Positions 50,586 to 60,241 are shown, counted from the stretch's first letter. The stretch is 64,000 nt of DNA from QPJE01 sp051747745 (GCA_051747745.1 JBNJGL010000001.1:1-64000); one strand, 5' to 3'. Numbers and translations: made by a program. The notes: a model not told the origin generated them from the letters alone.

Positions 50586-52850
50586 TTAAATATTGTTGAA
50601 ATCATCTTCTATTATTTGATCAAGCTCATCTTCTTCTATAAGTACTTCGCGCGGTTTGCTGCCTGCATAGGGACCAACTATACCATCTTCTTCCATCTGA
50701 TCAATTAATCTGGCTGCCCTGGAATGGCCAATATGAAGTCTTCTCTGGAGCATAGATATTGAAGCTCTATATTTGACCACCAGTTTAACAGCTTCTTCAT
50801 ATAATTCATCCTGTTCGTCATCCAGTGATAGTTCTACATCTTTTATATCTTCTGTTTCAATTTTATAATCTGCTGAAGCCTGATTTTTAACAAAATCAAC
50901 AATACTATTAATCTCCTCATTTGTTAAAAACGCACCCTGTATGCGGAGCGGTTTCTGCATTCCCACCGGTGCAAAAAGCATATCTCCTTTACCTAATAGT
51001 TTTTCTGCTCCCCCCATATCCAGAATTGTACGGGAATCTGTCTGTGATGACACAGCAAAGGAAATTCGGCTGGGAATATTAGCTTTTATTAGTCCGGTAA
51101 TTACATCAACCGATGGTCTCTGGGTGGCAATAATCAAATGAATTCCTGCTGCTCTGGACATCTGAGCAAGCCGGCAGATATTATCTTCGACCTCATTGGC
51201 CGCGACCATCATAAGGTCAGACAGCTCATCTATAATTACAACAATATATGGCAATTTATCTTCTTCAGTTTCACACTGTTTATTATAGGACTCTATTCCT
51301 CTGCTTCCAGTTTCAGAAAAAAGCTCATAACGGCTTTCCATTTCATCTACAACCAGTTTTAATACATTCGCTGCTTTTTTAGGATCAGTAACAACCGGAG
51401 TAAGGAGATGGGGCAGCCCTCTGTATGTATTTAGTTCAACTTTTTTGGGATCAACCAGCAGCAGTTTAACTTCATCTGGATGTGATCTGTATAAAATACT
51501 GGTTATCATTGTATTGATACAGACACTTTTCCCAGATCCTGTAGCTCCAGCGACCAGCAGGTGAGGCATTTTGCTTAAATCAAAGACTATAGTTTCTCCA
51601 TCAATACCTTTACCTAAAGCTAGAGTCAGCTGTTTGTCCGCATTTTGAAATTCATTGGAAGCAATTACATCTCTAAAAGACACATTTACATTATTTCCAT
51701 GAGGGACTTCAATTCCTACAGCAGCTTTACCTGGAATTGGAGCTTCTATACGGACATCACGGGCTGCTAAAGCAAGTGCTATATCATCAGATAAATTAAC
51801 AATCTTGCTGACCTTTACTCCTGTAGCAGGTTGAATTTCGTATCTTGTAATTGTCGGGCCGTGATTTACATTTATTACTTTTGCATTAACTCCAAAGCTT
51901 TCCAGTGTTTCTTCTAAAAGTTTGCTTTTATTTTCGAGTTTAATTTTCTTTTTTCCACTGCTGTTCAAAAGGGAGATTCCCGGAAAATTATAGTTGCCTC
52001 TTTTTTCTCCTTTTTCTTTAATGTTTTTAGATTGATCTTTGGTTAGATCAAAGTCTTCAATCAGCTTTTGTTCTTTTTCTTTTTTTTCAGAGCTGTTTAT
52101 ATTTTCTGATGCCATATCTTCATATAAATTACTATTAAAATCCGAGCTGTCTTTAACAGTATTTTTAGTAATAGGTGACTCATCACCGCTGTCAATATTT
52201 TTTTGCCTGTTATTTATTTTATTATGCTTATTTTGAAATCTATTTTTAATTTTATTTACTGTATTATAATAAAATATTTTTAGACTGTCGGCTCCATTTA
52301 AAAATTTATTTTTTATTTTTGCAAATAGTTCTAATGGAAATAAGACTATTTTTTTTATCCTATCAAAAATGCTGTCTAAAAATATATCAAACCAGAGAAG
52401 TATACCGGTTAAAAGGAGCATTGAAAGGACTGTATATGCTGCAGTTTTGCCGAATAATTTAAATAAAAACCAGCTTATAGATTGACCAATAATACCTCCC
52501 CCACTGCTGACAGCAGTCTGTCCAATATTATTGAAGCTGTTATTAGATAAATTTAAATCGATGATACTGATTACAGCTATTATACTTATAATAAAACCGG
52601 CAGCACGGAGAGAAAATTTTATTTTTTCTGATTTTATAAATTTAATACCCAGATAAACAAAAATAATAGGAACTGTATAGGCCCCACTGCCGAGTAAATA
52701 ATAATATAACCTGGAAATGAAACTGCCGAGCATACCTGCTGATGTACTTAATAAAGAAATTCCGCTAATTATACCCAGGGTTATAAAAAATATTCCCAGT
52801 ATTTCATTTTTTCTTTTTTCGATAGTGCTATTTTTATTTTTTTTGCTCAC
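50586..52850 (-). CDS. ftsK: DNA translocase FtsK/SpoIIIE
   Basis: This 754-residue translocase pumps chromosomal DNA through the closing septum. It has four N-terminal membrane helices (about residues 17-165), a polar Lys/Asn-rich linker (about 180-290) and a RecA-like motor with 'VAGATGSGKSVCINTM' and 'IVVIIDELSDLMMVA'. A C-terminal winged-helix gamma domain ('ISMLQRRLHIGHSRAARLID') reads polarity sequences. The start is GTG with GGGAGG 7 bases upstream. Its position between rnj and ymfK-rodZ is that of spoIIIE in Bacillus. Confidence 0.96.
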   Translation of the reverse strand: MSKKNKNSTIEKRKNEILGIFFITLGIISGISLLSTSAGMLGSFISRLYYYLLGSGAYTVPIIFVYLGIKFIKSEKIKFSLRAAGFIISIIAVISIIDLNLSNNSFNNIGQTAVSSGGGIIGQSISWFLFKLFGKTAAYTVLSMLLLTGILLWFDIFLDSIFDRIKKIVLFPLELFAKIKNKFLNGADSLKIFYYNTVNKIKNRFQNKHNKINNRQKNIDSGDESPITKNTVKDSSDFNSNLYEDMASENINSSEKKEKEQKLIEDFDLTKDQSKNIKEKGEKRGNYNFPGISLLNSSGKKKIKLENKSKLLEETLESFGVNAKVINVNHGPTITRYEIQPATGVKVSKIVNLSDDIALALAARDVRIEAPIPGKAAVGIEVPHGNNVNVSFRDVIASNEFQNADKQLTLALGKGIDGETIVFDLSKMPHLLVAGATGSGKSVCINTMITSILYRSHPDEVKLLLVDPKKVELNTYRGLPHLLTPVVTDPKKAANVLKLVVDEMESRYELFSETGSRGIESYNKQCETEEDKLPYIVVIIDELSDLMMVAANEVEDNICRLAQMSRAAGIHLIIATQRPSVDVITGLIKANIPSRISFAVSSQTDSRTILDMGGAEKLLGKGDMLFAPVGMQKPLRIQGAFLTNEEINSIVDFVKNQASADYKIETEDIKDVELSLDDEQDELYEEAVKLVVKYRASISMLQRRLHIGHSRAARLIDQMEEDGIVGPYAGSKPREVLIEEDELDQIIEDDFNNI

Positions 52851-52886
52851 CCTGAGTCCTCCCTTCTATCATTAATAATTCTTTAA

Positions 52887-53669
52887 TTACAGTGATAATC
52901 CTGCAGATATAATTACAATTATCCCTATAATCCAGCAGTAATAACTGAAATAAATTAATTTTCCTTCTTTTAAAATTTTTAATAAAAATTTGATTGCAAA
53001 AAAGCCTGATAAAGCAGCCGAAATTACACCTGCTAAAATAAGTGTAATATTTAAACTTCCCAGACCGGAAGCAGATATATCTTTTAACTGAAGAATTCCA
53101 GCACCACCAATAACAGGTATTGAAATTAAAAAAGAAAATCGAGCTGCAGATTTTCTATTTAACCCCTGAAGAAGTGATGCGGCAATTGTTGATCCGGAAC
53201 GAGAAATACCTGGAATTATTGCTCCAGACTGAGCCAGCCCTACAACTACCGGCTGCCAGAATTTTAAATTTTCTATTTCCTTATTACCACTGCTGTATTT
53301 TTCAGTAATAAATAAGATCATGCCGGTAATTAATAACATAAATCCGGTTGAAAGAGGATTAGAAAATAAACTCTCAAAAAAATCTTCAAATAAAATACCT
53401 ATAATTCCTGTTGGTATAACTGCAAGTAAAATATAAATAGTTTCTCTGCGGCGGTTCTTTTTCAGTAAAATAATTTCTTTTATTTCTATCCAAAAAATAA
53501 TAAAAATCGGTATCAGTGTACCTAAGTGCAGAAAAACATTAAAAAGCATCTGATTATCTTTTATCTTAAAAAAATGCTGAAATAATACAAGGTGACCTGA
53601 ACTGCTGATCGGCAAAAATTCTGTTAATCCCTGTATTAATCCTAAAAATACTGCCTGAAATAATGACAT
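52887..53669 (-). CDS. uppP: Undecaprenyl-diphosphatase UppP (BacA)
   Basis: This 260-residue membrane enzyme recycles the undecaprenyl carrier lipid for peptidoglycan synthesis and gives bacitracin tolerance. The hallmarks are 'GLIQGLTEFLPISSSGHLVL' near the start and 'IIPGISRSGSTIAASLLQGL', with catalytic Glu, Ser and Arg. ATG 53669 is chosen because GAGGAG precedes it and it gives the usual 'MSLFQAVFLG' beginning; the frame from 53702 spans that site. It sits between rnj and ftsK. Confidence 0.96.
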   Translation of the reverse strand: MSLFQAVFLGLIQGLTEFLPISSSGHLVLFQHFFKIKDNQMLFNVFLHLGTLIPIFIIFWIEIKEIILLKKNRRRETIYILLAVIPTGIIGILFEDFFESLFSNPLSTGFMLLITGMILFITEKYSSGNKEIENLKFWQPVVVGLAQSGAIIPGISRSGSTIAASLLQGLNRKSAARFSFLISIPVIGGAGILQLKDISASGLGSLNITLILAGVISAALSGFFAIKFLLKILKEGKLIYFSYYCWIIGIIVIISAGLSL

Positions 53670-53742
53670 TGTCTCCAGCTCCTCAAAAAAATATATACTC
53701 ATCTATTATTCTATATTATGTATTAAATATGTGCAAATATAA

Positions 53743-53768
53743 AACCAGCTGTTTTCAAGCAGCTGGTT
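53743..53768 (-). terminator. Terminator after rnj
   Basis: AACCAGCTG pairs with CAGCTGGTT (9 bp), followed on the minus strand by TTATATTT. It lies between the rnj stop codon and uppP. Confidence 0.85.
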
Positions 53769-53781
53769 AAATATCAAATAA

Positions 53782-55458
53782 TTATACTTCCATTATTATA
53801 GGTAAAATCATTGGATTTCTTTTTATTTTTTTATATATATAATTATTTAATGAATTACGGATAGTATTTTTTAAAACAGACCATTCTGTAATATTTTTTT
53901 CTTCACATTCTTTTAGAGATTCTTCAACACGTTGTGTTGCCGCTTCGATTAGTTCTTCAGATTCTCTAATATAAACAAATCCTCTGGTTATAATATCTGG
54001 ACCAGCAAGTATATTACCTTTTTTATCTATGGTAATAACAACAATGATAATACCATCTTCAGATAGAAGACGCCTATCTCTCAGAACTATATTACCAACA
54101 TCACCAATACCAAGCCCATCTATCAGTACATCTCCAGATTGAACACTGCATTCTTTGCTGACTGAACTGTCAGTGAATTTAATCTTATCACCGATTTCTG
54201 CAATATAGATATTTTCTTTAGGAATACCATTTTTTTCAGCAAGATCTGCATGTTTGTATAGATGTCTAAACTCTCCATGTGTCGGTACAAAGAACTTAGG
54301 CTTAACAAGATTTAGCATTAATTTAAGTTCTTCCTGACTGGCATGGCCGGAAACATGAACACCAGAAACATTTTCATAAATAACATTTGCACCACGTTTA
54401 AACAGTTTATTTATAGTTTCACCTACAAATTTTTCGTTTCCTGGTATGGCTGAGGCAGAAATCATCACTGTATCACCATCTTTAATATTAATATGATAGT
54501 GATCACCTCTTGCCATTCTTGTTAATGCAGCCATTGGTTCTCCCTGACTTCCGGTAGTAAGCAGTGTAACTCTGCTGTCAGGCAGGTTGGAACATTCTCT
54601 AATATCTACAATCATATCATCCGGAATCTGCAGATATCCAAGGCGGCGGGCTATGTCAACATTATTGATCATGCTTCTGCCTGTAAATGCAATTTTCCTG
54701 TTGTATTTAAAAGCTGCATCTACAACCTGCTGGACACGATGAATATTAGAAGCAAATGTTGCAACAATTATTCTTTCTCTTGCCCCTCTAAATATTTCAT
54801 CGACAGTTTCTCCAACAACTCTTTCTGACAGGGTATAACCTTCTCTTTCAACATTTGTGCTGTCCGAAAATAGGGCCAGCACCCCCTGCTCACTATCTCC
54901 AAGTTCCGCAAGCTTGTGATAATCAGCAACTTCTCCATCAATTGGAGTCTGATCAAATTTAAAATCACTTGCATAGATAATAGGACCTAAAGGAGTATGA
55001 AGAGCCAGTGCACATGTGTCAGCAATACTGTGATTTACTCTTATAAACTCAACAGTAAAACTGCCAACATTAATCTTTTTGCCCGGATGAACAACCTTCA
55101 ATCTTCTATCTTTTAACAGCCGATGTTCTTTTAATTTTCCTTCCAGAAGACCAAGGGTTAATTTAGTTCCATAGACAGGAACATCCAGATCTTTCAGCAG
55201 ATATGGGAGTCCTCCTATATGATCTTCATGTCCATGGGTTAAAACGATTCCATTTATTTTGTCTTTATTTTCCAGGACATAACTGAAATCAGGAATAACA
55301 AGATCAATTCCTAAAAGATCATTTTCCGGAAATTTAACACCTGAGTCAACAATCAACATTTCATCCCCGATTTCTAATACCATCATATTCTTTCCGATCT
55401 CTCCCACTCCACCGAGAGGGGTCATCGTAACTTCACTTATTTTATTTTTCTTACTCAT
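53782..55458 (-). CDS. rnj: Ribonuclease J
   Basis: This 558-residue metallo-beta-lactamase/beta-CASP ribonuclease has exo- and endo-RNase activity. The zinc motif is 'THGHEDHIGGLPY', followed by 'HSIADTCAL', 'SDSTNVEREG', 'TGSQGEPMAAL' and 'HVSGHASQEEL'. GGAGG lies 15 bases from the ATG, which is long, but an in-frame stop directly precedes the ATG. Only one RNase J is seen here, so J1 versus J2 cannot be settled. Position near asd and ftsK resembles rnjB (ymfA) of Bacillus. Confidence 0.95.
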   Translation of the reverse strand: MSKKNKISEVTMTPLGGVGEIGKNMMVLEIGDEMLIVDSGVKFPENDLLGIDLVIPDFSYVLENKDKINGIVLTHGHEDHIGGLPYLLKDLDVPVYGTKLTLGLLEGKLKEHRLLKDRRLKVVHPGKKINVGSFTVEFIRVNHSIADTCALALHTPLGPIIYASDFKFDQTPIDGEVADYHKLAELGDSEQGVLALFSDSTNVEREGYTLSERVVGETVDEIFRGARERIIVATFASNIHRVQQVVDAAFKYNRKIAFTGRSMINNVDIARRLGYLQIPDDMIVDIRECSNLPDSRVTLLTTGSQGEPMAALTRMARGDHYHINIKDGDTVMISASAIPGNEKFVGETINKLFKRGANVIYENVSGVHVSGHASQEELKLMLNLVKPKFFVPTHGEFRHLYKHADLAEKNGIPKENIYIAEIGDKIKFTDSSVSKECSVQSGDVLIDGLGIGDVGNIVLRDRRLLSEDGIIIVVITIDKKGNILAGPDIITRGFVYIRESEELIEAATQRVEESLKECEEKNITEWSVLKNTIRNSLNNYIYKKIKRNPMILPIIMEV

Positions 55459-55623
55459 TTATAAAACAAAACACCTCCAAAATATTTAAAAAACGACGTA
55501 CATAAAGTTCAAATTTAAAACAAAAACAACAATTAATACATATCCGTTCTCAAAGCGTTATTACTATTATACATTGATAAATGAAAAAAAACAAGTAGAC
55601 ATTTTTGGGAGTTTTCTTTTTTA

Positions 55624-56637
55624 TTAAATTAGATTATTTGTTATTAAGTATTCTGCAATCTGGACAGTATTTAAAGCTGCACCTTTGCGCAAATTATTGG
55701 CGGTGATCCAGAGATTAACAGAGTTTTTCCGAGAATAATCCCTTCTAATACGCCCCACCAGAATATCATCTGTTTTTTCAGTATCAGTCTGCAGTGGGTA
55801 AATTTCTTCTTCGGGATTATCTACAACCTTAACATTTTCAAAATTATTTATTTCTTTTTTTAATTCCTCCAGATCATATTCCTGCTGTAGTTCTATATTG
55901 ATAGATTCTGCATGTCCAAATATAACCGGTATTCTTACACAGGTGGCTGTGATATTAAGTTCATCTTCATTTAATATTTTTCTGGTTTCATTGACCATTT
56001 TCATTTCTTCTTTTGTATAATCATTGTCCAGAAAAATATCTATCTGAGGAATAGAATTAAATGCAATCTGGTGATTGAAATTTTTGCATGTTATTTTTTC
56101 ATTGTTTAAATAAGATTTACTCTGCTCAAGCAGTTCGTCAACCGCTTTTTTTCCTGCTCCCGAAACTGCCTGATATGTGCTTATAACAAGTCTTTTAAGT
56201 CCATATTTGTCCAGCAGAGGTTTTAAAACAGCTACCATCTGTATGGTTGAACAGTTTGGATTGGCTATAATAGTTTCTTTATTACAGAGTATACTTCCAT
56301 TAACCTCTGGCACAACTAGTGGAATATCTTTATCCATTCTAAAAGCACTGCTGTTATCAATAACTATACCACCTTCTTTAATCACAAGAGGTGCGATTTC
56401 TTCAGCAGCACTGCTTCCTGCACTGAAAAGTGCTATATCAATATTTTTAAAACTATCTTCTTCTACTTCTTCCACAACAATTTTTTTTCCGAGAAAATCT
56501 ATTTTTTTACCGGCAGAACGGCTGGTGGCAAAAAGGCGCAGATTATTTAAAGGAAAATTTTTTTCTTTTAAAATTTGAAGCATTTCTCTGCCAACAAGAC
56601 CAGTCGCACCAACAACAGCAATATTATAATTTTTCAA
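55624..56637 (-). CDS. asd: Aspartate-semialdehyde dehydrogenase
   Basis: This enzyme of about 337 residues makes aspartate semialdehyde for lysine/diaminopimelate, threonine and methionine. The NADP site is 'VVGATGLVGREML', the catalytic cysteine is in 'IIANPNCSTIQMV', and later motifs are 'STYQAVSGAGKKAVDEL' and 'RIPVIFGHAESI'. TTG 56637 is preferred because AGGAGG is 9 bases upstream, giving 'MKNYNIAVVGATG'; the ATG at 56655 precedes that site. It overlaps the upstream transporter gene by 14 bp. Confidence 0.95.
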   Translation of the reverse strand: MKNYNIAVVGATGLVGREMLQILKEKNFPLNNLRLFATSRSAGKKIDFLGKKIVVEEVEEDSFKNIDIALFSAGSSAAEEIAPLVIKEGGIVIDNSSAFRMDKDIPLVVPEVNGSILCNKETIIANPNCSTIQMVAVLKPLLDKYGLKRLVISTYQAVSGAGKKAVDELLEQSKSYLNNEKITCKNFNHQIAFNSIPQIDIFLDNDYTKEEMKMVNETRKILNEDELNITATCVRIPVIFGHAESINIELQQEYDLEELKKEINNFENVKVVDNPEEEIYPLQTDTEKTDDILVGRIRRDYSRKNSVNLWITANNLRKGAALNTVQIAEYLITNNLI

Positions 56638-57565
56638 GTTTTGAGCCCTCCTCATTTATTTTTACAGGTCTGGCAAAATAATTCGTACCCCAGACTCCCA
56701 GTATTATCATAAAAGCACCAACCCCCTGAAAAAAATAAAAATTTTCACCTCTAAATATAACTCCGGCGATTATAGAGACAACTGTGGTCAGGTTAGCAAA
56801 TACAGCAGCCTGAGCGGCATTAATTCTTGAAAGGGTGTAATTCATCATAAAAAAAGCTACTACTGATGAAAAAATCCCCAGATATATAACAGCACTTAAA
56901 ACTTTTATGTTAGTTAAAGGGGTGAAATAATTTCTAAAAGAAAAATTTTTATTTATTAAAGATATTAAATTAAAAGATATGGCACCAAACCACATCATAA
57001 TATATGTAATTTCTACCGGTCTAAAATGCAGTGATAATTTTCTAGACATTACATTATAAAGAGCACCTGCAATAACTGCACCACCCAGTAAAGCTAACCC
57101 TAAAAAATTCCCCTCAATTTTGCTGCTGCCTTTATTTAAAACAATAAACAGCACTCCGGATACAGACAGTATTACAAATAATGTCTGTTTAAAAGTTGGA
57201 CGTTCATCCAAAAAAACTGCACCAATTATAGTTACAAAAACAGGTATTAGTGCAATCATCATTCCAGCTTCCGAAGAAGTGGTGTACATTATTCCACTGG
57301 TTTCAAATATAAAATAAAGTCCAGGTTGAAACAGGGCCAGAATTAATAGAGTTTTTATATTTTTCCCTTTAAAATTGATGTCTATAAATCCAGCAGTTTT
57401 TAATATCGTTAAAGCGGCTGCGGCAAGCGCAAAACGAAAGCCAAGCAGGTGGAAAGGAGATATTACCTCCAGCCCCTCCTTGGTAAACATAAATGAAAAT
57501 CCAAATATAATACTGAAAATTGAACCTGAGATATATGGAAAATATTCTTTTATATTTTTAAACAA
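56624..57565 (-). CDS. EamA/DMT-family transporter
   Basis: This protein of about 313 residues has ten hydrophobic segments in two EamA repeats ('SIIFGFSFMFTKEGLEVISP', 'YTTSSEAGMMIALIPVFVTI' and 'INAAQAAVFANLTTVVSIIA'). Members export metabolites such as amino acids, but the substrate cannot be told. Placement before asd suggests an amino acid link, which is inference. TTG 57565 is chosen because AGGAG is 7 bases upstream; the frame from 57628 would overlap the preceding methyltransferase gene and lacks a site. Confidence 0.85.
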   Translation of the reverse strand: MFKNIKEYFPYISGSIFSIIFGFSFMFTKEGLEVISPFHLLGFRFALAAAALTILKTAGFIDINFKGKNIKTLLILALFQPGLYFIFETSGIMYTTSSEAGMMIALIPVFVTIIGAVFLDERPTFKQTLFVILSVSGVLFIVLNKGSSKIEGNFLGLALLGGAVIAGALYNVMSRKLSLHFRPVEITYIMMWFGAISFNLISLINKNFSFRNYFTPLTNIKVLSAVIYLGIFSSVVAFFMMNYTLSRINAAQAAVFANLTTVVSIIAGVIFRGENFYFFQGVGAFMIILGVWGTNYFARPVKINEEGSKLEKL

Positions 57566-57582
57566 AATCGATCTCCTCTCTA

Positions 57583-58722
57583 CTAATTTCTCGGCGGCCA
57601 GGGGCCATAATACTGATAATACTGACATTCTATACCACCATTATACAATTTGCGGCGTTTACTCGCTTTTTTGCCGAATACATCCTCAAAATTGGAGTGT
57701 GAGGACAGAATATAATAAGACCAGGTTTCAAGAGGCAGGAGCTTTTCTCCCATCTGCCTGTAAAGTTTCTCTACCTCTTCTCTTTCCGATAACCTCTCTC
57801 CATAAGGAGGGTTAGAAATAAGATAACCATATTTTCTGTTTGTAGAAAAATCCTTGAAATCCTTTTCCTGAAAATGAATAAGATCAGATACTCCGGCATT
57901 TTCAGCGTGAAAGCGTGCAGCACTAACAGCGTCAGGATCTTTATCATAACCCATAATCAATCTGACATCAGCAGAACTTTTAATTTTTTCTTCAGCTTCT
58001 TCACGGGTTTTCTCCCATATTTCATTATTAAAGATAGGCCATTTTTCGGAAATGAAATCCCTCTTTAAACCAGGAGCAATATTTTTAGCTTTCATAGCAG
58101 CTTCTATAGGTATGGTACCAGAACCTACAAATGGATCAATAAGTATGCGGTCTTTATCCCATTTGCTCAGGTAAATCATACCAGCTGCAATAGTTTCCTG
58201 AAGTGGGGCTGTTACCGAAAGTTTTCTATAACCTCTTTTATGAAGGCCTGCTCCCGATGTATCAATTGTTAAAACTGCTCTATCTTTATAAAGAGCAACT
58301 TCAATTGGAAATTCAGAACCATCTTCTTCAAACCAGCTTATATTATAAGTTTCTTTCATACTGTCTACTACAGCTTTTTTAGTGACAGATTGACAGGCAG
58401 GTACACTATCAAGCTTTGAATCGATGGATTTGCCGCTTACAGGAAATTCAGCATCTCTAGGAAGCCATTTACTCCAGGGGAGATTTTTAACTCCATCATA
58501 AAGCTGATCAAAATCTTTTGCTTCAAATTCTCCCATTTTTATCAAAATTCTTTCAGCAGTTCTAAGCCACAGATTTGCTTCAGCTACTGCTTTCAGGTCA
58601 CCGCTGAAAGTTATCCTTCCATTTTTAACATCTGTGATTTCATATCCTAATTTATTTATTTCCTTTTTTACCAGTGCTTCCATACCAAAAGTACTTGTAG
58701 CTATTATCGATATATTATCCAA
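57583..58722 (-). CDS. THUMP-domain rRNA guanine-N2 methyltransferase (RlmL-type, YpsC)
   Basis: This 379-residue class I SAM methyltransferase has an N-terminal THUMP RNA-binding region (to about 160), then 'LIDPFVGSGTIPIEAAM' as motif I and 'GYLISNPPYGERL' as the catalytic NPPY motif for N2-guanine methylation. It corresponds to the single-domain RlmL half found in Firmicutes, which modifies 23S rRNA. The start is TTG with GGAGG 9 bases upstream. It ends 18 bp before the transporter start. The exact target base is inferred from the family. Confidence 0.9.
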   Translation of the reverse strand: MDNISIIATSTFGMEALVKKEINKLGYEITDVKNGRITFSGDLKAVAEANLWLRTAERILIKMGEFEAKDFDQLYDGVKNLPWSKWLPRDAEFPVSGKSIDSKLDSVPACQSVTKKAVVDSMKETYNISWFEEDGSEFPIEVALYKDRAVLTIDTSGAGLHKRGYRKLSVTAPLQETIAAGMIYLSKWDKDRILIDPFVGSGTIPIEAAMKAKNIAPGLKRDFISEKWPIFNNEIWEKTREEAEEKIKSSADVRLIMGYDKDPDAVSAARFHAENAGVSDLIHFQEKDFKDFSTNRKYGYLISNPPYGERLSEREEVEKLYRQMGEKLLPLETWSYYILSSHSNFEDVFGKKASKRRKLYNGGIECQYYQYYGPWPPRN

Positions 58723-58725
58723 AAA

Positions 58726-59331
58726 TCAAACCTCCTTCAACAGATTAACACCATTTTTTCTTAAGTCTTCTGCATGCTGATCAAAATTATCTTTATCTAC
58801 CGCTCTCGTGGCAGGTAAAATAACATTTACTTTAAAATCATTATTTACTGCATCATTAGCAGTATATTTTACACAGACATCAAATGCAAGTCCACAGATA
58901 TCTATTTCTTTAATATTAAGGCCTTTTAAAAGCCCATTTAAACCAAGATCTGTACCGTCATTATCCTGAAATGCAGAATAACTGTCAACATCTGTATCAC
59001 TGCCTTTGCGCAGAATATAATCAAATTCATTGCTGTTTATATCTGGATGGAATTCAGCGCCATAAGAACCCTGAACACAGTGATCAGGCCAGAGCACGGG
59101 TCCTATACCCTTTTCCTTATCATAAGGTGTAAATGGTTCCAGATTGTGTGTAGAAGCAAAACTCCTGTGTCCAGCAGGGTGCCAGTCCTGTGATGCGGCA
59201 ATAACCATATATTTGTCACTGGATAATAATTTATTAATAACAGAATTAATTTCAGATGCCCCGGCAACTGCAAGATTACCTTCTTCATAAAAATCATTCT
59301 GCAGATCAACCAATAGTAATGCTTTATTCAA
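58726..59331 (-). CDS. pncA: Nicotinamidase (isochorismatase family)
   Basis: This 201-residue enzyme turns nicotinamide into nicotinic acid for NAD salvage. The catalytic triad is visible as Asp in 'LVDLQNDFYE', Lys in 'ILRKGSD' and Cys in 'GLAFDVCVKYT'. Metal ligands lie in 'SQDWHPAGH' and 'WPDHCVQG'. The start is TTG with GGAGG 8 bases upstream. It is placed 3 bp before the methyltransferase start. With CinA elsewhere in the window it could take part in pyridine nucleotide recycling. Confidence 0.93.
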   Translation of the reverse strand: MNKALLLVDLQNDFYEEGNLAVAGASEINSVINKLLSSDKYMVIAASQDWHPAGHRSFASTHNLEPFTPYDKEKGIGPVLWPDHCVQGSYGAEFHPDINSNEFDYILRKGSDTDVDSYSAFQDNDGTDLGLNGLLKGLNIKEIDICGLAFDVCVKYTANDAVNNDFKVNVILPATRAVDKDNFDQHAEDLRKNGVNLLKEV

Positions 59332-59368
59332 AATTGCTTCCTCCTTTTTCTCAGTAATTTGACATAAT

Positions 59369-59650
59369 TTAAAATCTTATTTCAAACTGATTAAAATCAC
59401 TCAGATTTTCATCGGTAATTTTTATATTCTTAACATTAGCAAATGAAGGTCCTTCTTTAATTAAAGAAATCATCTGTTCTACTTTATTTTCTTTTCCCTG
59501 TATTACAATTTCTACTCTTCCATCGCGAAGGTTTTTGGCCCATCCTTTTATATTAAGTCCAGCAGCCTGACGGCGCAAAAAAGCCCGAAATCCAACCCCC
59601 TGTACACGTCCTGATACAAAGATGTGTTTTTGTATAATATTACTGCTCAA
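59369..59650 (-). CDS. acyP: Acylphosphatase
   Basis: This enzyme of about 93 residues hydrolyses acyl phosphates. The core is 'SGRVQGVGFRAFLRRQA', with the phosphate-binding loop and its catalytic Arg, and 'GWAKNLRDGRVEIVIQG' with the catalytic Asn. TTG 59650 is preferred because GGAGG is 8 bases upstream; the GTG at 59665 precedes that site. The last strand 'FNQFEIRF' is standard. pncA follows. Confidence 0.94.
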   Translation of the reverse strand: MSSNIIQKHIFVSGRVQGVGFRAFLRRQAAGLNIKGWAKNLRDGRVEIVIQGKENKVEQMISLIKEGPSFANVKNIKITDENLSDFNQFEIRF

Positions 59651-59773
59651 TTGATCCACCTCCACTGTCTGTTCTTTAGTCTATTATAACCAAAAATTTA
59701 TTATATATGCAAATAAGATTTTCAGGCATTTTTAGCTCCATTATCCTCTTGATTTTTATCATATACTGCTAAT

Positions 59774-59802
59774 TTGACATTGGCTTGTGTAGATGTTAAC
59801 AT
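59774..59802 (+). promoter_or_regulatory. Promoter of the YlbF-family gene
   Basis: Consensus TTGACA (59774-59779) and TAACAT (59797-59802) are spaced 17 bp, about 40 bp before the start codon. Confidence 0.6.
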
Positions 59803-59842
59803 AAGTATTGGTTGTAAAAAAACTAAAAAAAGAGGTGAAATT

Positions 59843-60193
59843 ATGGCAACAGTAATGAATCATGCCGAAGAACTGGCAGATGCAATTGTAGAATCAAAAG
59901 AATTTCAAGATCTGAAAGAAAAGGAATCTAACATGGTTGAAGATAGTGAAGCAAAAGAAATGTTAGATGAGTTAAATGCGAAATATCAGCAGATACAGAT
60001 GATGCAGCAGAATGGTAAGCAGATAACTCAGGATCAGCAGAAAGAATTAACCATGATGGAACAGAAAATGCAAAAAAATGATCTTATTTCTGATTTTAAT
60101 GAAGCACAAAAACATTTTAATCAGTTAATGAACTCTGTAAATCAGGTTATTACTGATAAATTACAGAATTATGATGAAGAAAATGCTGAATAA
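59843..60193 (+). CDS. YlbF/YmcA-family protein
   Basis: This 116-residue helical protein resembles the Com_YlbF family ('HAEELADAIVESKEFQDLKE', 'MLDELNAKYQQIQMMQQNGK'). YlbF and YmcA of Bacillus, with YaaT, form a complex that helps RNase Y mature mRNAs. An RNase Y gene is present in this window, which makes a similar role plausible. The ATG at 59843 follows AAAGAGGTGAAA; the longer frame from 59774 would start in the promoter. A terminator follows. It is the only plus-strand protein gene between 41673 and the window end. Confidence 0.82.
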   Translation: MATVMNHAEELADAIVESKEFQDLKEKESNMVEDSEAKEMLDELNAKYQQIQMMQQNGKQITQDQQKELTMMEQKMQKNDLISDFNEAQKHFNQLMNSVNQVITDKLQNYDEENAE

Positions 60194-60211
60194 TTGATGC
60201 AAATTATAAAG

Positions 60212-60241
60212 CCGCAGTTTTAAAAGCTGCGGTTATTTTTT
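60212..60241 (+). terminator. Terminator of the YlbF-family gene
   Basis: CCGCAG (60212-60217) pairs with CTGCGG (60227-60232), with more A-T pairs in the loop, followed by TTATTTTTTTG. It overlaps the end of the convergent oxidoreductase gene. Confidence 0.85.

Noticed and set aside
56177..56578. 133-codon plus-strand open frame opposite asd
   Set aside because: It lies wholly within asd in antisense; the Ser/Leu-rich translation is typical of an antisense shadow.
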